A stretch of DNA of 64,000 bases from Arsenophonus apicola (GTDB lineage Bacteria; Pseudomonadota; Gammaproteobacteria; Enterobacterales; Enterobacteriaceae). The stretch's first letter is position 1, and each line of letters opens with the position of its first letter. The DNA is taken from the NCBI RefSeq assembly GCF_020268605.1, contig NZ_CP084222.1, positions 1,116,001 to 1,180,000 on the forward strand, written 5' to 3'. A program made the translations under genes and the position numbers. The notes beneath the pieces were generated by a model that ran no database searches, was not told where the DNA came from, and worked only from the letters and a program-made list of their open reading frames with translations. Below, in pieces: positions 33,210 through 42,584 of the stretch.

Positions 33210-33859
33210 ATGGCATATAATATTCCTAATGGTTCGCGTGTTTATGTAGCTAGTAAATATGCGGATGAGATAACAATTACGGCGGCTACCAATGCGACAG
33301 AGGCGGTATTAACTGTCAATTCGATTGGCAGTATTAAAACGGGCGATATTGTCCAGATTGATTGTGGCTGGAAAAAAATGTCAGGCGCTTTCAAAGTGAA
33401 AAAAGCAGCTGATACCAGTATTACACTGGAATCAATCGATACCACCGATAAAGCCGTTTTTCCCGTTGGTGGGGCTAAAGGAAGCTTGAAGAAAGTGGAA
33501 GAATGGGAGGCGATGCCGCAAGTCATGACATTATCGACGGAGGGCGGTGAGCAGCAAACGCAGGAAATTCAGTTTTTGGAAGATGAACAGGCAGAAACCG
33601 TTGATACCTTTAAAAACGGTATCACGCAGGTTTATACCTTTGCACATGATGCAAAATTACCTATTCGTAAGTTATTGATGAAACTGGATGACAGCAAGCA
33701 AATTACGGCAATGCGTTTTTCAATAAACGTGCCAGTGAGGATCGTTATTTTACTGCTTCGGTCTCTTTCCAGCGCGTGCCCAATACAGCTATCAACGAGG
33801 TTGAAAACGTGGTAGCCCGTTTCTCACTTAAATCTGATTTGCAAATCTATGCAGTATAA
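33210..33859 (+). pseudogene. Major tail tube protein, frameshifted
   Basis: The first 168 residues (MAYNIPNGSRVYVASKYADE, DIVQIDCGWKKMSGAFKVK, EWEAMPQVMTLSTEGGEQQT) are a typical siphophage tail tube protein. At a T5 run near 33717-33722 the frame fails. One more T restores FNKRASEDRYFTASVSFQRV and ends at 33859 (FSLKSDLQIYAV). As written, the last 45 residues are lost and replaced. If real, tails cannot form; the position in a homopolymer makes a sequencing error equally possible. Confidence 0.87.
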
Positions 33860-33872
33860 TTAAGGATGCAGC

Positions 33873-34178
33873 ATGGCGAAATTTACATTGATACCCAAGC
33901 CAACGTTTAAAGCCAATGTCCTCATTCCGGTGGCAGGCAAAAAAGAGCCAGAGGTGGTGACCTTCACCTTTAATCACAAAGCCATGAGTGAACTGGAAAC
34001 CATGCGTGAAATGCCGATTGATGAGTTCTACCAGCAGATTATTGCTGACTGGGCGATTGAAGAGCCTTATCACGCTGATAATTTAAAGCTGCTATTTGAC
34101 AACTATCCCTCAGCTGCGAGCGCCATTAGTACAACGTATTATAGCGAACTATTAGGCCAACGCGAAAAAAACTTCTAG
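33873..34178 (+). CDS. Tail assembly chaperone (G-like), zero-frame product
   Basis: 101 residues (VIPVAGKKEPEVV in variant form; LETMREMPIDEFYQQIIADW, SAASAISTTYYSELLGQREK). It lies between the tail tube and tape measure genes, like lambda G. The last codons GAA AAA AAC form a slippery site, and the zero-frame stop (34176-34178) follows at once. The longer G-T fusion is made by a -1 shift. The chaperone coats the tape measure protein during tail assembly. Confidence 0.82.
   Translation: MAKFTLIPKPTFKANVLIPVAGKKEPEVVTFTFNHKAMSELETMREMPIDEFYQQIIADWAIEEPYHADNLKLLFDNYPSAASAISTTYYSELLGQREKNF
34166..34172 (+). promoter_or_regulatory. Programmed -1 frameshift site A AAA AAC
   Basis: The heptamer lies in the correct zero-frame phase (GAA AAA AAC). 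A -1 shift joins the chaperone to the open frame ending at 34477. Downstream CGGTC (34179) and GACCG (34207), and GCCA-TGTA-TGGC, could form the stimulating structure. Confidence 0.85.
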
Positions 34179-34477
34179 CGGTCGTTGAGGCCATGTATGG
34201 CGGCATGACCGAGACCGATATCCGCAACTTTGAAGCTGCCTTTGGTTTTACGCCGGAAGACAGCGAGGTCGAAGTTTGGCCAGATGTCTGGGAGGCTTAT
34301 CTTACTTTTAATGCGCTTCGTACTCAGTGGCGAATGGGGGCGAATGGCCCCACAGGGCTGGATTACAGCGTGTTATCCGACGTCATCGATTATTTGGGTA
34401 TTAATCAGGATAAAGGCGCTTTATTTAATGATATACGGGTGATGGAAGCGAAAGCCTTAGCGATAATGCACCAATAA
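34173..34477 (+). CDS. T part of the tail chaperone fusion (-1 frame)
   Basis: The -1 frame continues after the slippery site as LLAVVEAMYGGMTETDIRNF, EAAFGFTPEDSEVEVWPDVW, ending at 34477. There is no ribosome site for the internal ATG at 34193, so expression is probably only as the G-T fusion of about 201 residues, as in lambda gpGT. The fusion tail recruits tube protein to the tape measure. Confidence 0.8.
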
Positions 34478-34517
34478 AGCGGATATTTTTATCACAGGCT
34501 TTGAAGTGGGAAGGATA

Positions 34518-34769
34518 TCAATTTTTATTATCATACAATTTAAGTAATGTATTGAATACCATTTTCTTAACTTCTTCAGCTTGAGAATCGACTAGTTTTT
34601 CAATATCGGTTTTGTAATCTTGTGGGGTAACTGATTTATCAAGGGCATCTAGGACAATCTGCGTCAATTCTGCATTAATAGATCTGCCATTCATTTTGGC
34701 GCGCCGTTTAATTTTTTCTTTAATTTCATGGGGCATTCTGAAATTAAATTGTGGGTCATCTCTTGCCAT
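34518..34769 (-). CDS. Arc-like ribbon-helix-helix regulator
   Basis: 83 residues. The start DDPQFNFRMPHEIKEKIKRR followed by AKMNGRSINAELTQIVLDAL is the Arc/Mnt RHH fold (P22 Arc has PQFNLRWPREVLD and NGRSVNSEI). It is followed by an acidic helical tail. It is read leftward in a small regulatory island inside the tail genes, beside a CI-like gene and across from a P22AR gene, as in the P22 immI region (mnt-arc-ant). It probably represses antirepressor synthesis. Confidence 0.87.
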   Translation of the reverse strand: MARDDPQFNFRMPHEIKEKIKRRAKMNGRSINAELTQIVLDALDKSVTPQDYKTDIEKLVDSQAEEVKKMVFNTLLKLYDNKN

Positions 34770-34797
34770 GTCAAAATCCTTAAGTTTATTAATTATT

Positions 34798-35541
34798 TCA
34801 TATGATTAACTTACTGGATCTATTCATTGCAGGCAGAGATATATCAATGTGTACTGCAGGTATAAGTAAATTTGTTTTTGGAATAGTATTGGTAGCGATC
34901 TTTTCTATCGGGTAACGCTGATCAAACGGTGCTAAAGAAGATTCTTTTAAACCATAAAAAAATTGCCTAAACATTGTATGTTTGTGATTAATTACTGCTA
35001 GTACAAAATCTCCATCCATAAGTACATTGCATTTAGATATATCAAAAATAACTATTGCCTTTTTGGGAAAGCATATTCCATTGGACCCAACAGTTGACAT
35101 AGCAGGTTCATCGATTTCTAAAGCAAATGAACCAGAGCTTTGGATGGTTTTTATTTCGCGCTCTACACATTCATCTAATAAATCGTCCGATTTCCCTGTT
35201 GGATCCATAGTATAGTGTAGCCAGTCAATTATTCTATTATGTTTTAGCACTGGCATGAATGACACATTCATTCTAGGACGACTAACATTATCAACTGGAT
35301 GCATTAATTGAATAGGAGATTTACCAAGAACAGATCCCAGCTTTAGCAAAGTGTTTCCTCTTGGTTTAGCATTACCTGACTCATAAGCTGCTATTTGTCT
35401 CTGTGATACACCCACCAATGAAGCAAGTTGGGCTTGAGTTAGTGATTTATACGCCCGAAGGATCGTTATTTTTTGGCTAAACGGAAGCCTTGAGAACTCT
35501 TCTTCATTAATGTTCATCTTTTTCGCACTTGATTTATTCAT
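34798..35541 (-). CDS. CI-like HTH protein with inactive S24 domain
   Basis: 247 residues. The N-terminal XRE HTH (ITILRAYKSLTQAQLASLVG, VSQRQIAAYESGNAKPRG) is well conserved. The C-terminal half has the S24/LexA-like fold order, but the catalytic Ser position reads DEPAMSTVG instead of GDSM, and the catalytic Lys position reads FRQFF. Both residues appear lost, so the protein should not self-cleave and should not respond to SOS. It lies 28 bases upstream of the Arc-like gene on the same strand. Third repressor of this prophage. Confidence 0.8.
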   Translation of the reverse strand: MNKSSAKKMNINEEEFSRLPFSQKITILRAYKSLTQAQLASLVGVSQRQIAAYESGNAKPRGNTLLKLGSVLGKSPIQLMHPVDNVSRPRMNVSFMPVLKHNRIIDWLHYTMDPTGKSDDLLDECVEREIKTIQSSGSFALEIDEPAMSTVGSNGICFPKKAIVIFDISKCNVLMDGDFVLAVINHKHTMFRQFFYGLKESSLAPFDQRYPIEKIATNTIPKTNLLIPAVHIDISLPAMNRSSKLII

Positions 35542-35745
35542 AAAAGTTCATTAATATCCTTTTTATGAATTATTATGGCTATTTATGTAGTAATAAGCAA
35601 GGTAATATAATTGGTAAAAAGCTAATGTTGTTGATTAACATTATTTAATTAACTCTCGTGATTAAAAAAGACTTACATTTGATCAAATTTTATTTAATAG
35701 CTAAATCTAGAAGCGGTTGATGTTGTGTCTAGTAGAAAAGGCGAA

Positions 35746-35772
35746 GCCTTGACTAATTAGGATAGTCAAGGC
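35746..35772. promoter_or_regulatory. Palindrome upstream of P22AR gene
   Basis: GCCTTGACTA-ATTAGGA-TAGTCAAGGC, a perfect 10-bp inverted repeat in the 265-bp divergent gap between the CI-like and P22AR genes. It is a likely operator for the CI-like or Arc-like protein, or a leader hairpin. Confidence 0.55.
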
Positions 35773-35806
35773 CTCAAGTTTGTCCGAACCACTGAAGGAA
35801 ACGAAC

Positions 35807-36653
35807 ATGAATAATATATCAATAACTAAAGCAGTTTGCACGATAAATGTACCGTTCCATGGCGCTGAGCTTTATATCGTCAACTATAACGGCGAACCAT
35901 TTACCCCGATGAAGCCGATAGTAGAAGGGATGGGAATGATTTGGGCTGCTCAGTTTGTTAAGTTAAAACAAAGATTTATTTCAACTATTTCGGAAATCGA
36001 AATGGTTGCAGATGATGGCAAATCACGAAAAATGGTTTGCTTACCTCTTCGTAAACTTGCTGGGTGGTTGGCAACCATTAGTCCAAACAAAGTTAAGTCA
36101 GAAATCCGTGATAAAGTTATTCAGTATCAAGAAGAGTGTGATGATGTTCTCTATGAGTATTGGACTACGGGTGAGGTTAAAGCTAAACCACGTAAAAAAA
36201 GTTAAGCAAATTGCTGGATGTATTACAGTAGAACAGCAAGAAGCCATCAAACAACTGGTACTGACTCGTGGCAAAAGCGTGCCACATGAACATCAGGGCA
36301 AAGCGACCATCACACTCTGGTCAGCACTGAAAAGTCATTTTGGTTGCAGTTATAAAGAAATCGCCGAAGAAAAAATTTACTGAGGCACTGTCTCTTGCTG
36401 CTCGTGTACCGATTGAGGGTGAGTTCATTGGCAAAGCTCCTTTGCAAAATAATTTACCCGCTATTTGTGGAAGAATTATTCTTGACTATGAAAATGGCAG
36501 TGTAACTCGGACAGAAGTCGTCCCTCTAATTATTTTATCGGGGATATTGAGACGCTAATGGAATATATAGAAAGACGCGGGGTTGTCGTGCTTGCTGATG
36601 AAACGGAACGCCGAAACTTTGTCAAAGAGAATCTCTTGCGATTAATCAACTGA
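35807..36653 (+). pseudogene. P22-type antirepressor (P22AR_N), three frameshifts
   Basis: ATG at 35807 (AAGGAAA upstream). P22AR_N domain: LYIVNYNGEPFTPMKPIVEG, LPLRKLAGWLATISPNKVK, CDDVLYEYWTTGEV. The frame breaks at an A7 run (36196-36202), continues in a second frame (KQIAGCITVEQQEAIKQLVL, FGCSYKEIAEEK), breaks at an A6 run near 36369, continues in a third (FTEALSLAARVPIEGEFIGK), and breaks at about 36535 before FIGDIETLMEYIERRGVVVL to the stop at 36653. With corrections it would be about 281 residues, like P22 Ant (300). Confidence 0.82.
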
Positions 36654-36744
36654 GAAAACGATACATCAATCAATTGAGCACCTTAAGGTATAAATCACTT
36701 ACTACGCCAGCCCTGTGCTGGCTTTTTGTTGCAAGGAATCCGGT

Positions 36745-39708
36745 ATGACCGATATCGCCACGATTTCATTAAAAGTAAACACGGCGGATTTGGAAAGAGG
36801 TGAACAGAAGTTAAAGTCATTTCAGGGAACAGCGGAAAAGGTTGAAAAGGCTTCCTCAAATCTGGAGGGTGGATTAAAAAAAGTTAGCTTAGCCTCACTG
36901 AGAAATGTCGAAACCATTAAGACGCAAAAAAGTGAACTTAACGACCTGTTAAATCGAATTAATCCCACCAATAAAGCGTTTGATGAACTGGATAAAATTA
37001 GCCGTAAACTCGCCGCTTCACATCAAAAAGGTTTACTCCCCCTTGACCAGTTTGTTGATTACAACACGATACTGGAAGAGTCGAGAGATAAGCTAAGCCG
37101 GATGAATCTGGCACTGACCGCAGAAGGGAGGGCGCTACTTGCACAGGAAGAAGCTTCAAAACGAGCGAAGTTAGCCGCTGATAATTTTCTAAACACATTA
37201 AAACAGCAATCAGACACGATAGGCAAGACGCGAACTGAAGTTCTTGAACTAAAAGCGGCGCAGATGGGCATTTCTCAACAGGCAGCGCCGATGATTGCCA
37301 AATTAAAAGAACAAGAAAAAGCGTTTATGAATGGCGCGGTAACGATGGGGCAATATCGTCATGCAATGCGTATGTTACCTATGCAGATGACCGATGTGGT
37401 GACCTCATTGGCTTCCGGTATACCGGCCTGGATGGTATTGGTGCAGCAAGGTGGACAGATTAAAGACTCGTTTGGTGGTGTTGGTAATGCCTTTAAAGCA
37501 ATAGGCTCAATATTAACCCCTACCCGATTGTTGATGGGAGGATTGGCAGGTGTTACGGCAGCTGTTGCCATCGCCGCTTATAAAGGCTCACAAGAGTTTA
37601 GTGAATTTAACAATAAACTCATTTTAACGGGTGGGTATGCAGGGAAAACGGCAGGGCAACTTGCTATGTTGGCCAAACAGTTGTCAGCAGATGGCATAAC
37701 ACAAGGTGGAATGGCGGATGTAATAACTAAAGTTGTGGGGTCAGGTTCATTTTCTGGCAATGAAATTGATAATATTGCCAATGTCGCTGCCAGAATGGAA
37801 AAATTGGTGGGTCAATCTGTTGATGAAACAATAAAACAGTTCCAGCGCATTAAAGATAACCCAGTTAAAGCGATTAACGAACTTGACAAAAGCCTACATT
37901 TTCTGACTACAACGCAACTAGCGCAAATATCGACATTACAGGAACAGGGAAGAAAGCATGAAGCCGCTAAAGTTGCCATGGAAGCCTATGCGACTGCAAC
38001 GAAAAATAGAACTCAGCAGATAAAAGCGAATTTAGGTTATCTTGAGTCAGCCTGGGCAGTGGTTAAAGATAAAGCAAGACTCGCTTGGGATAGCATGTTA
38101 GATATTGGTCGTGAACACACATTAGACCAGAAGATACGTGATTACGAGGAAAAATTAGTTGCATTCCAGGTAAATCCGGTTGCAAGATTAAATTATTATA
38201 ATGCCTCAGGGAAAACAGCGACAGATTTAAGGCGTGAACTTGATTTACTGAAAGAGAAAAAATATCAACAGGATATTGAAAATCAGAGAAAACAAGCGGC
38301 GGTAAGGGCTCAAGAGGCAGAGAAAGCACGTTTTAGGGTTGACCAGGAGCTCAAACACAAATTTGAAAATGCGGAAGAAAAGCATCAAAGTGAGCTTGAA
38401 AGAATAAGAAATTCGGGTGGTTCAAAATCCGTTATCGATGAAGCGATAAGGCGTGAAAATGCCCGTTATGCGAAAGAAAAATCAAGTTCAGACTCAAAAG
38501 CTGATGCATACCGCCCATCTTTAGGCACACGTTGGGAAGAAGAAGCGCAAGCCAGAAACAGAGCACTGCAGGCAGAATTACGAACATTACAGGATGAAAG
38601 TCAATATGTTGGGATTATCAGCCAGCAACGCAGGGAACTTTTCAAAACAGAAAACCAGCTAGTCATTCTTGAAGAGGCCAAAAGTGGCACAAACAAACGC
38701 CGTCTGAGTGAAGATGAGCGGTCATTATTATTAAAAAAAGAAGCCATTCTCTCTGAGAAGCGTGAAGCTGCACAGATAGGCGATAAAATTGAGAAACAAA
38801 AACAACTCAATGCCTTGCGGTTATCGAATGATGGATTGCAAGAAGAAATAAGACTCAGGCTGGAGAGCATTGGCAAAACCGAGATTCAAATAGCGAAGGA
38901 GCAAGAACTAAAGAAATATCGTGAAGAAATGGCCCGTAAAGGGATTGAGCAAGAAAATCCTGAGTATGGTCGAGGACTTTCACTGATTGATGAGAAATAC
39001 AAAAATGAGGAGTCATTGCGGAAAAACTGGGAAGCAGGGATTAAGCAAGGATTTTCAAATTTCGAACAACAAGCGAGGGATGCTTATGGCAATGTCGCTA
39101 ATGTTACCAAATTTGCCTTTGAGGGAATGAGTCAATCACTGACGGATTTTTTAGTGACGGGGAAGGCTAATTTTGCTGACTTCACTAAATCATTACTTGA
39201 GATGATTGTGAAGTTAATGACGCAAATGGCGATGCTTCAGGCGATGAAAGCGGCTTTTGGTGGACAAACAGGCGGAGTTGGAGGAGCGATTGCTAATATT
39301 TTTGGTTTTTCATCAGGCGGATATGTGGGCGGTGGGGGTAAATATGACCCGAAAGGTATCGTTCACGGTGGGGAATTTGTATTTACCAAAGAAGCGACTC
39401 AGCGGTTAGGTATCGCTAACCTGTATCGCCTGATGGATGGAAGTAAGCGAGGTTATGCGTCTGGCGGATATGTGAGCACATCTTCAACGCCCATGTACGG
39501 CATGCAACCCGTAACAAACGGTGTTAATGTCAATTTAGGCGGTATTCATGTTGACGGTCAACCGCAGCAGTCCAGCCCTTCCAATGTCGATATGCGCGCA
39601 GCGGAGCAATCCTTAACCCAGAAAATCAAATCGGTCTTAGTGGCAGAGAGTCGAGATGGAGGTGATTTGCATAAAATTATCAAGGCAGTCAATGGGCGGG
39701 GGTATTAA
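36745..39708 (+). CDS. Tail tape measure protein (lambda H-like)
   Basis: 987 residues from the ATG at 36745 (AAGGAA upstream). It has long helical stretches, an early hydrophobic segment around MGGLAGVTAAVAIAAYKGSQ, the motif YRHAMRMLPMQMTDVVTSLA, and a glycine-rich C-terminus with KYDPKGIVHGGEFVFTKEAT, all typical of lambda-like tape measures. It sets tail length and helps DNA entry. Intact, unlike most tail genes that follow. Confidence 0.93.
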   Translation: MTDIATISLKVNTADLERGEQKLKSFQGTAEKVEKASSNLEGGLKKVSLASLRNVETIKTQKSELNDLLNRINPTNKAFDELDKISRKLAASHQKGLLPLDQFVDYNTILEESRDKLSRMNLALTAEGRALLAQEEASKRAKLAADNFLNTLKQQSDTIGKTRTEVLELKAAQMGISQQAAPMIAKLKEQEKAFMNGAVTMGQYRHAMRMLPMQMTDVVTSLASGIPAWMVLVQQGGQIKDSFGGVGNAFKAIGSILTPTRLLMGGLAGVTAAVAIAAYKGSQEFSEFNNKLILTGGYAGKTAGQLAMLAKQLSADGITQGGMADVITKVVGSGSFSGNEIDNIANVAARMEKLVGQSVDETIKQFQRIKDNPVKAINELDKSLHFLTTTQLAQISTLQEQGRKHEAAKVAMEAYATATKNRTQQIKANLGYLESAWAVVKDKARLAWDSMLDIGREHTLDQKIRDYEEKLVAFQVNPVARLNYYNASGKTATDLRRELDLLKEKKYQQDIENQRKQAAVRAQEAEKARFRVDQELKHKFENAEEKHQSELERIRNSGGSKSVIDEAIRRENARYAKEKSSSDSKADAYRPSLGTRWEEEAQARNRALQAELRTLQDESQYVGIISQQRRELFKTENQLVILEEAKSGTNKRRLSEDERSLLLKKEAILSEKREAAQIGDKIEKQKQLNALRLSNDGLQEEIRLRLESIGKTEIQIAKEQELKKYREEMARKGIEQENPEYGRGLSLIDEKYKNEESLRKNWEAGIKQGFSNFEQQARDAYGNVANVTKFAFEGMSQSLTDFLVTGKANFADFTKSLLEMIVKLMTQMAMLQAMKAAFGGQTGGVGGAIANIFGFSSGGYVGGGGKYDPKGIVHGGEFVFTKEATQRLGIANLYRLMDGSKRGYASGGYVSTSSTPMYGMQPVTNGVNVNLGGIHVDGQPQQSSPSNVDMRAAEQSLTQKIKSVLVAESRDGGDLHKIIKAVNGRGY

Positions 39709-39811
39709 TCGATGAGCGCATTTTTGATAGGAAAAAATTTCACTTTTGTTATGCTTGGCATCAATTTAGACTAAGTCAGTATTGGCCAAACGTAAAATCA
39801 AAGGAAAAACA

Positions 39812-40489
39812 ATGAAAAAAACGTTACTGTTTTTAATCCCAACCCTATTTTCTGGCGCTGTAATCGCAAAGGGTGGTGAGAGTACGCTTTCGATGGGATA
39901 CATACAGATTAAATCAGATGGACTTAAAAAGGATGTTAATTTATTAAATCAGTCAAACAAACTTGCTGGTGATGCTATTTCTAACAGTTTAGGGGTTTCA
40001 GCTAGAGTTGATTCTGATGATTATTCTAATCCAGGCGGTGCCTTTATACGCTACACGTATGAGTTAAATGATGGGTTCGGTGTTATTGGTTCAGCATCTT
40101 ACTCTGAGAGTGATTTCGGTACTTCAGCGTTTGGAACCACAAATAAAGGGAAAGACAATTCTAGAGTTGATGGGCGCGTGAAGGGAAAATATATCTCATT
40201 GATGGTTGGTCCTACTTATCGATTTAATGAATATATTAACGTTTATGCGCTAGTCGGATTGGCAAACAAAAAAATGTCTTATGAATTTGGTGGGAATGCT
40301 TTTAAAAACGGTAAGTTAATTAAAGACGAAAAACGCTCAAATAGTGACAGTAGAAATGACCTGGCCTACGGCGTTGGTATGCAAGTGAATGTTTACGAGG
40401 GAGTTACCGTTGATGTAGGCTATGAACGTTCAGGCAGTGGCGAGTGGAAGACGGATGCATTCACGGTTGGTTTAGGATATAAGTTTTAA
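39812..40489 (+). CDS. Ail/Lom-family outer-membrane protein
   Basis: 225 residues from the ATG at 39812 (AAGGAA upstream). Signal peptide MKKTLLFLIPTLFSGAVIA; eight amphipathic strands (FIRYTYELNDGFGVIGSASY, YISLMVGPTYRFNEYINVYA, VTVDVGYERSGSGE) ending in a terminal GLGYKF, the beta-barrel signature. Lambda Lom lies in the same tail region. Relatives mediate serum resistance, adhesion or host-cell entry, so this is a lysogenic-conversion gene. It interrupts the tail operon between H and M. Intact. Confidence 0.92.
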   Translation: MKKTLLFLIPTLFSGAVIAKGGESTLSMGYIQIKSDGLKKDVNLLNQSNKLAGDAISNSLGVSARVDSDDYSNPGGAFIRYTYELNDGFGVIGSASYSESDFGTSAFGTTNKGKDNSRVDGRVKGKYISLMVGPTYRFNEYINVYALVGLANKKMSYEFGGNAFKNGKLIKDEKRSNSDSRNDLAYGVGMQVNVYEGVTVDVGYERSGSGEWKTDAFTVGLGYKF

Positions 40490-40499
40490 GCTGTAGCTC

Positions 40500-40539
40500 A
40501 CCTGACAGTTACTCGCTATTAATGTGATAACTGTCAGGT
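40500..40539 (+). terminator. Hairpin after the Ail/Lom gene
   Basis: ACCTGACAGTTA (40500-40511) with TAACTGTCAGGT (40528-40539), 12 bp, loop 16. The T run is poor, so termination is uncertain. Confidence 0.5.
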
Positions 40540-40673
40540 TAACTTAAGGCAACAAAGTTACCTACATTATAAGTTTTACCCGCTAAGTTGTTTATTTTTT
40601 TAGCAACAATATAATGAAAATTCTAAGAAGACTATAAATTGAAAAATGAACATGAACATATAATAGAGGAATG

Positions 40674-40992
40674 ATGAAAAAAGTTAATTATTGGATTTAT
40701 CTCTATCGTAGCCTTGAATGGATGTATGTCAACACCAAATGAAGTGAGGCTAGATAAGCCTTTGTTTGAAGTTTATAGCAATAAATCTCCTCAAGAATTA
40801 GCAAAATGTATTTATGATGGTTGGACAAATACAAGGACGCTAATGGAAAGGGACAATACGACTCATACTGAAAATTTTGGAGATATTATAACAGTCTTTA
40901 GTTGGCACGATATAATTTTTGTTGATATAACAAAGTTAAAAGAAGGATCATTAGCAAAATGTATAAAACAACTGGCGGGGCATACGCTTTAG
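40674..40992 (+). pseudogene. Small lipoprotein, frameshifted at A6
   Basis: ATGATG at 40671 has GAGGA upstream. Removing one A of the run after the second ATG (40677-40682) gives a lipoprotein signal MKKLIIGFISIVALNGCMST and a continuous frame to 40992 (KSPQELAKCIYDGWTNTRTL, ITVFSWHDIIFVDITKLKEG). As written, the ATG frame stops after 22 codons. It is next to the Ail/Lom gene, so it may be a second cargo gene for the cell surface. Confidence 0.65.
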
Positions 40993-41202
40993 AAATTAAT
41001 AGAAAAGAAGTCATTAAACTTTGTAAGTAGGTTTTTGAAGTGGATATTTATAGAAAAGTTTTATTGTTAATAAATTGTATTATTAACCTGATTTCAGGAT
41101 GAGTGAAAGTTTTGAGAAAATAAAAATAACTCACTTATTGATTAAAAAACTTCAATCCAATCTGTAAGTTTCATTTACAGAATATCTGGAGCACATGTGC
41201 GT

Positions 41203-41470
41203 TTATTTTTTTATAAACTTTTTTATTTTATCCAAATCAATAGTTAACAAATGCTCGCCTTTATTTCCTATATTAATGGCAACGAATTTTACCGTATCTT
41301 CAGAAAAATTAATTTGATTTTTATTATCTAATGTATTTTGCAAGATTTTGATTATTTCTGAATTCATTGAACGTCCGTTAGCTTCAGCTCTTTTAGCTAT
41401 AGCATCTCGCATTCCATCAGGAAATCTGACTGTAAACTTATCTTGAGTTTGACTTGGGAATTTTTTTCAT
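41203..41470 (-). pseudogene. Arc-like RHH regulator, frameshifted at A7
   Basis: The 69-codon frame from 41412 (MRDAIAKRAEANGRSMNSEI, IKILQNTL) lacks the N-terminal strand of the RHH fold. That strand is found just upstream in the same frame (DKFTVRFPDG), but it joins the ATG at 41470 only if one A of an A7 run (41461-41467, coding strand) is removed. Divergent from another RHH gene at 41582 across a palindrome. Use of an internal start would give a crippled protein. Confidence 0.72.
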
Positions 41471-41514
41471 TTTTAGACCAATAGCATTTTTAATAAAAAT
41501 AGTATGGTGGCTAC

Positions 41515-41566
41515 TTGACTTTATTGTCAATCGTGTTAAATTGACTCTAATGGCAAATAGCCATTA
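41515..41566 (+). promoter_or_regulatory. Promoter and palindromic operator between RHH genes
   Basis: TTGACT (41515-41520), 16 bases, TAAATT (41537-41542), then palindrome TAATGGC-AAATA-GCCATTA (41548-41566). The layout fits auto-repression by one of the two divergent RHH proteins. Confidence 0.65.
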
Positions 41567-41581
41567 TAAAGGAGAAAAGAA

Positions 41582-41758
41582 ATGAATGATTCACTATATA
41601 CTCAAAGAGCAACAGAAAAGTTAACATTACGGTTACCAAAGGGAGTAAAAGCTCAAGTTGAAAGAAAAGCAAAAGAAGAAGGTTTGTCTTTAAATTCAGC
41701 AATTATTCAAAGACTTGTTTGGAGCATTAATTATGATAAAAAAATGTTTGGGAAATAA
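41582..41758 (+). CDS. Mnt/Arc-like RHH protein (58 aa)
   Basis: 58 residues from the ATG at 41582 (AAAGGAG upstream). A beta strand (TEKLTLRLPKGVKAQVERKA) is followed by two helices (EEGLSLNSAIIQRLVWSI), the ribbon-helix-helix fold. It lies upstream of a KilA-N gene and divergent from another RHH gene, repeating the plan of the P22 immI region. A repressor of the following antirepressor genes is the likely role. Confidence 0.75.
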   Translation: MNDSLYTQRATEKLTLRLPKGVKAQVERKAKEEGLSLNSAIIQRLVWSINYDKKMFGK

Positions 41759-41763
41759 AGCAA

Positions 41764-41793
41764 AAACCCCAACGGCGGCAACCATTGGGGTTT
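41764..41793 (+). terminator. Hairpin between the RHH and KilA-N genes
   Basis: AAACCCCAA-N12-TTGGGGTTT, 9 perfect pairs. Only a short T stretch (inside the stem) follows; a weak terminator or attenuator. Confidence 0.6.
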
Positions 41794-41828
41794 ATAAAAT
41801 GTTAACCACGAATGAAGAGATCAACACT

Positions 41829-42584
41829 ATGACTATAGCAAATAAAAATCTTCCTGTCATTTCTGGAGTTGAAATTAGTACTGATATCGAAGGTCGTTTT
41901 AATTTGAATGCATTACACAAAGCGAGTGGTTTAGGAGAAGAGAAAGCTCCTGCTAAATTTCTGCGTAATAAAACGGCCAAAGCATTGATTTTAGAATTAG
42001 AAAAACAAACTGGACAAATTTGTCTAGTTAGCTTTGAGGGAAAAAATGGTGGTACGTTTGCCCATGAAATTATTGCTATTGAATATGCTGGATGGATACG
42101 TCCTGATTTTCGTATCAAAGTTAATCAAACTTTTTTAGATTTTAAAGCGGGAAAATTAGCGCCTGTTGTGATAGACCCTATGGTTGCATTAAATGATCCG
42201 GCCGTAATGAGAGGCTTATTGCTAAATTATAGTGAAAAAATCCTTGAGCGTGATCATCAAATAGCAGTAATGAAGCCCGATGTAGAAGCATTAGAACGTA
42301 TAGCAAAATCCGATGGTGCTATGTGTGTGACTGATACAGCCAAGCAACTACAAATACGTCCCAAAGCCCTGTTTGATTTCTTAAGTGAAAATAAATGGAT
42401 TTACAGACGATTAGGCAGCCCGTGGATTGGTTATCAGGAAAAGATTCAACAGGGGTTGATTGAGCATAAAGTGACAATGATTACCCGAAATGATGGGATT
42501 GATGAAACTAAAACACAGGTTCGTATCACACCAAAAGGAATTGCTAAATTGGCAAAACTGTTAAGCGTGGAGGTGGCAGCATGA
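41829..42584 (+). CDS. KilA-N domain antirepressor, intact copy
   Basis: 251 residues from the ATG at 41829 (41799 also possible). KilA-N domain: SGVEISTDIEGRFNLNALHK, KTAKALILELEKQTG, TFAHEIIAIEYAGWIRPDFR. A C-terminal antirepressor module follows (KSDGAMCVTDTAKQLQIRPK, LFDFLSENKWIYRRLGSPWI). It is the intact relative of the broken gene at 3364-4139; the shared part is the KilA-N domain. It overlaps the next gene by 4 bases. Confidence 0.87.
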   Translation: MTIANKNLPVISGVEISTDIEGRFNLNALHKASGLGEEKAPAKFLRNKTAKALILELEKQTGQICLVSFEGKNGGTFAHEIIAIEYAGWIRPDFRIKVNQTFLDFKAGKLAPVVIDPMVALNDPAVMRGLLLNYSEKILERDHQIAVMKPDVEALERIAKSDGAMCVTDTAKQLQIRPKALFDFLSENKWIYRRLGSPWIGYQEKIQQGLIEHKVTMITRNDGIDETKTQVRITPKGIAKLAKLLSVEVAA

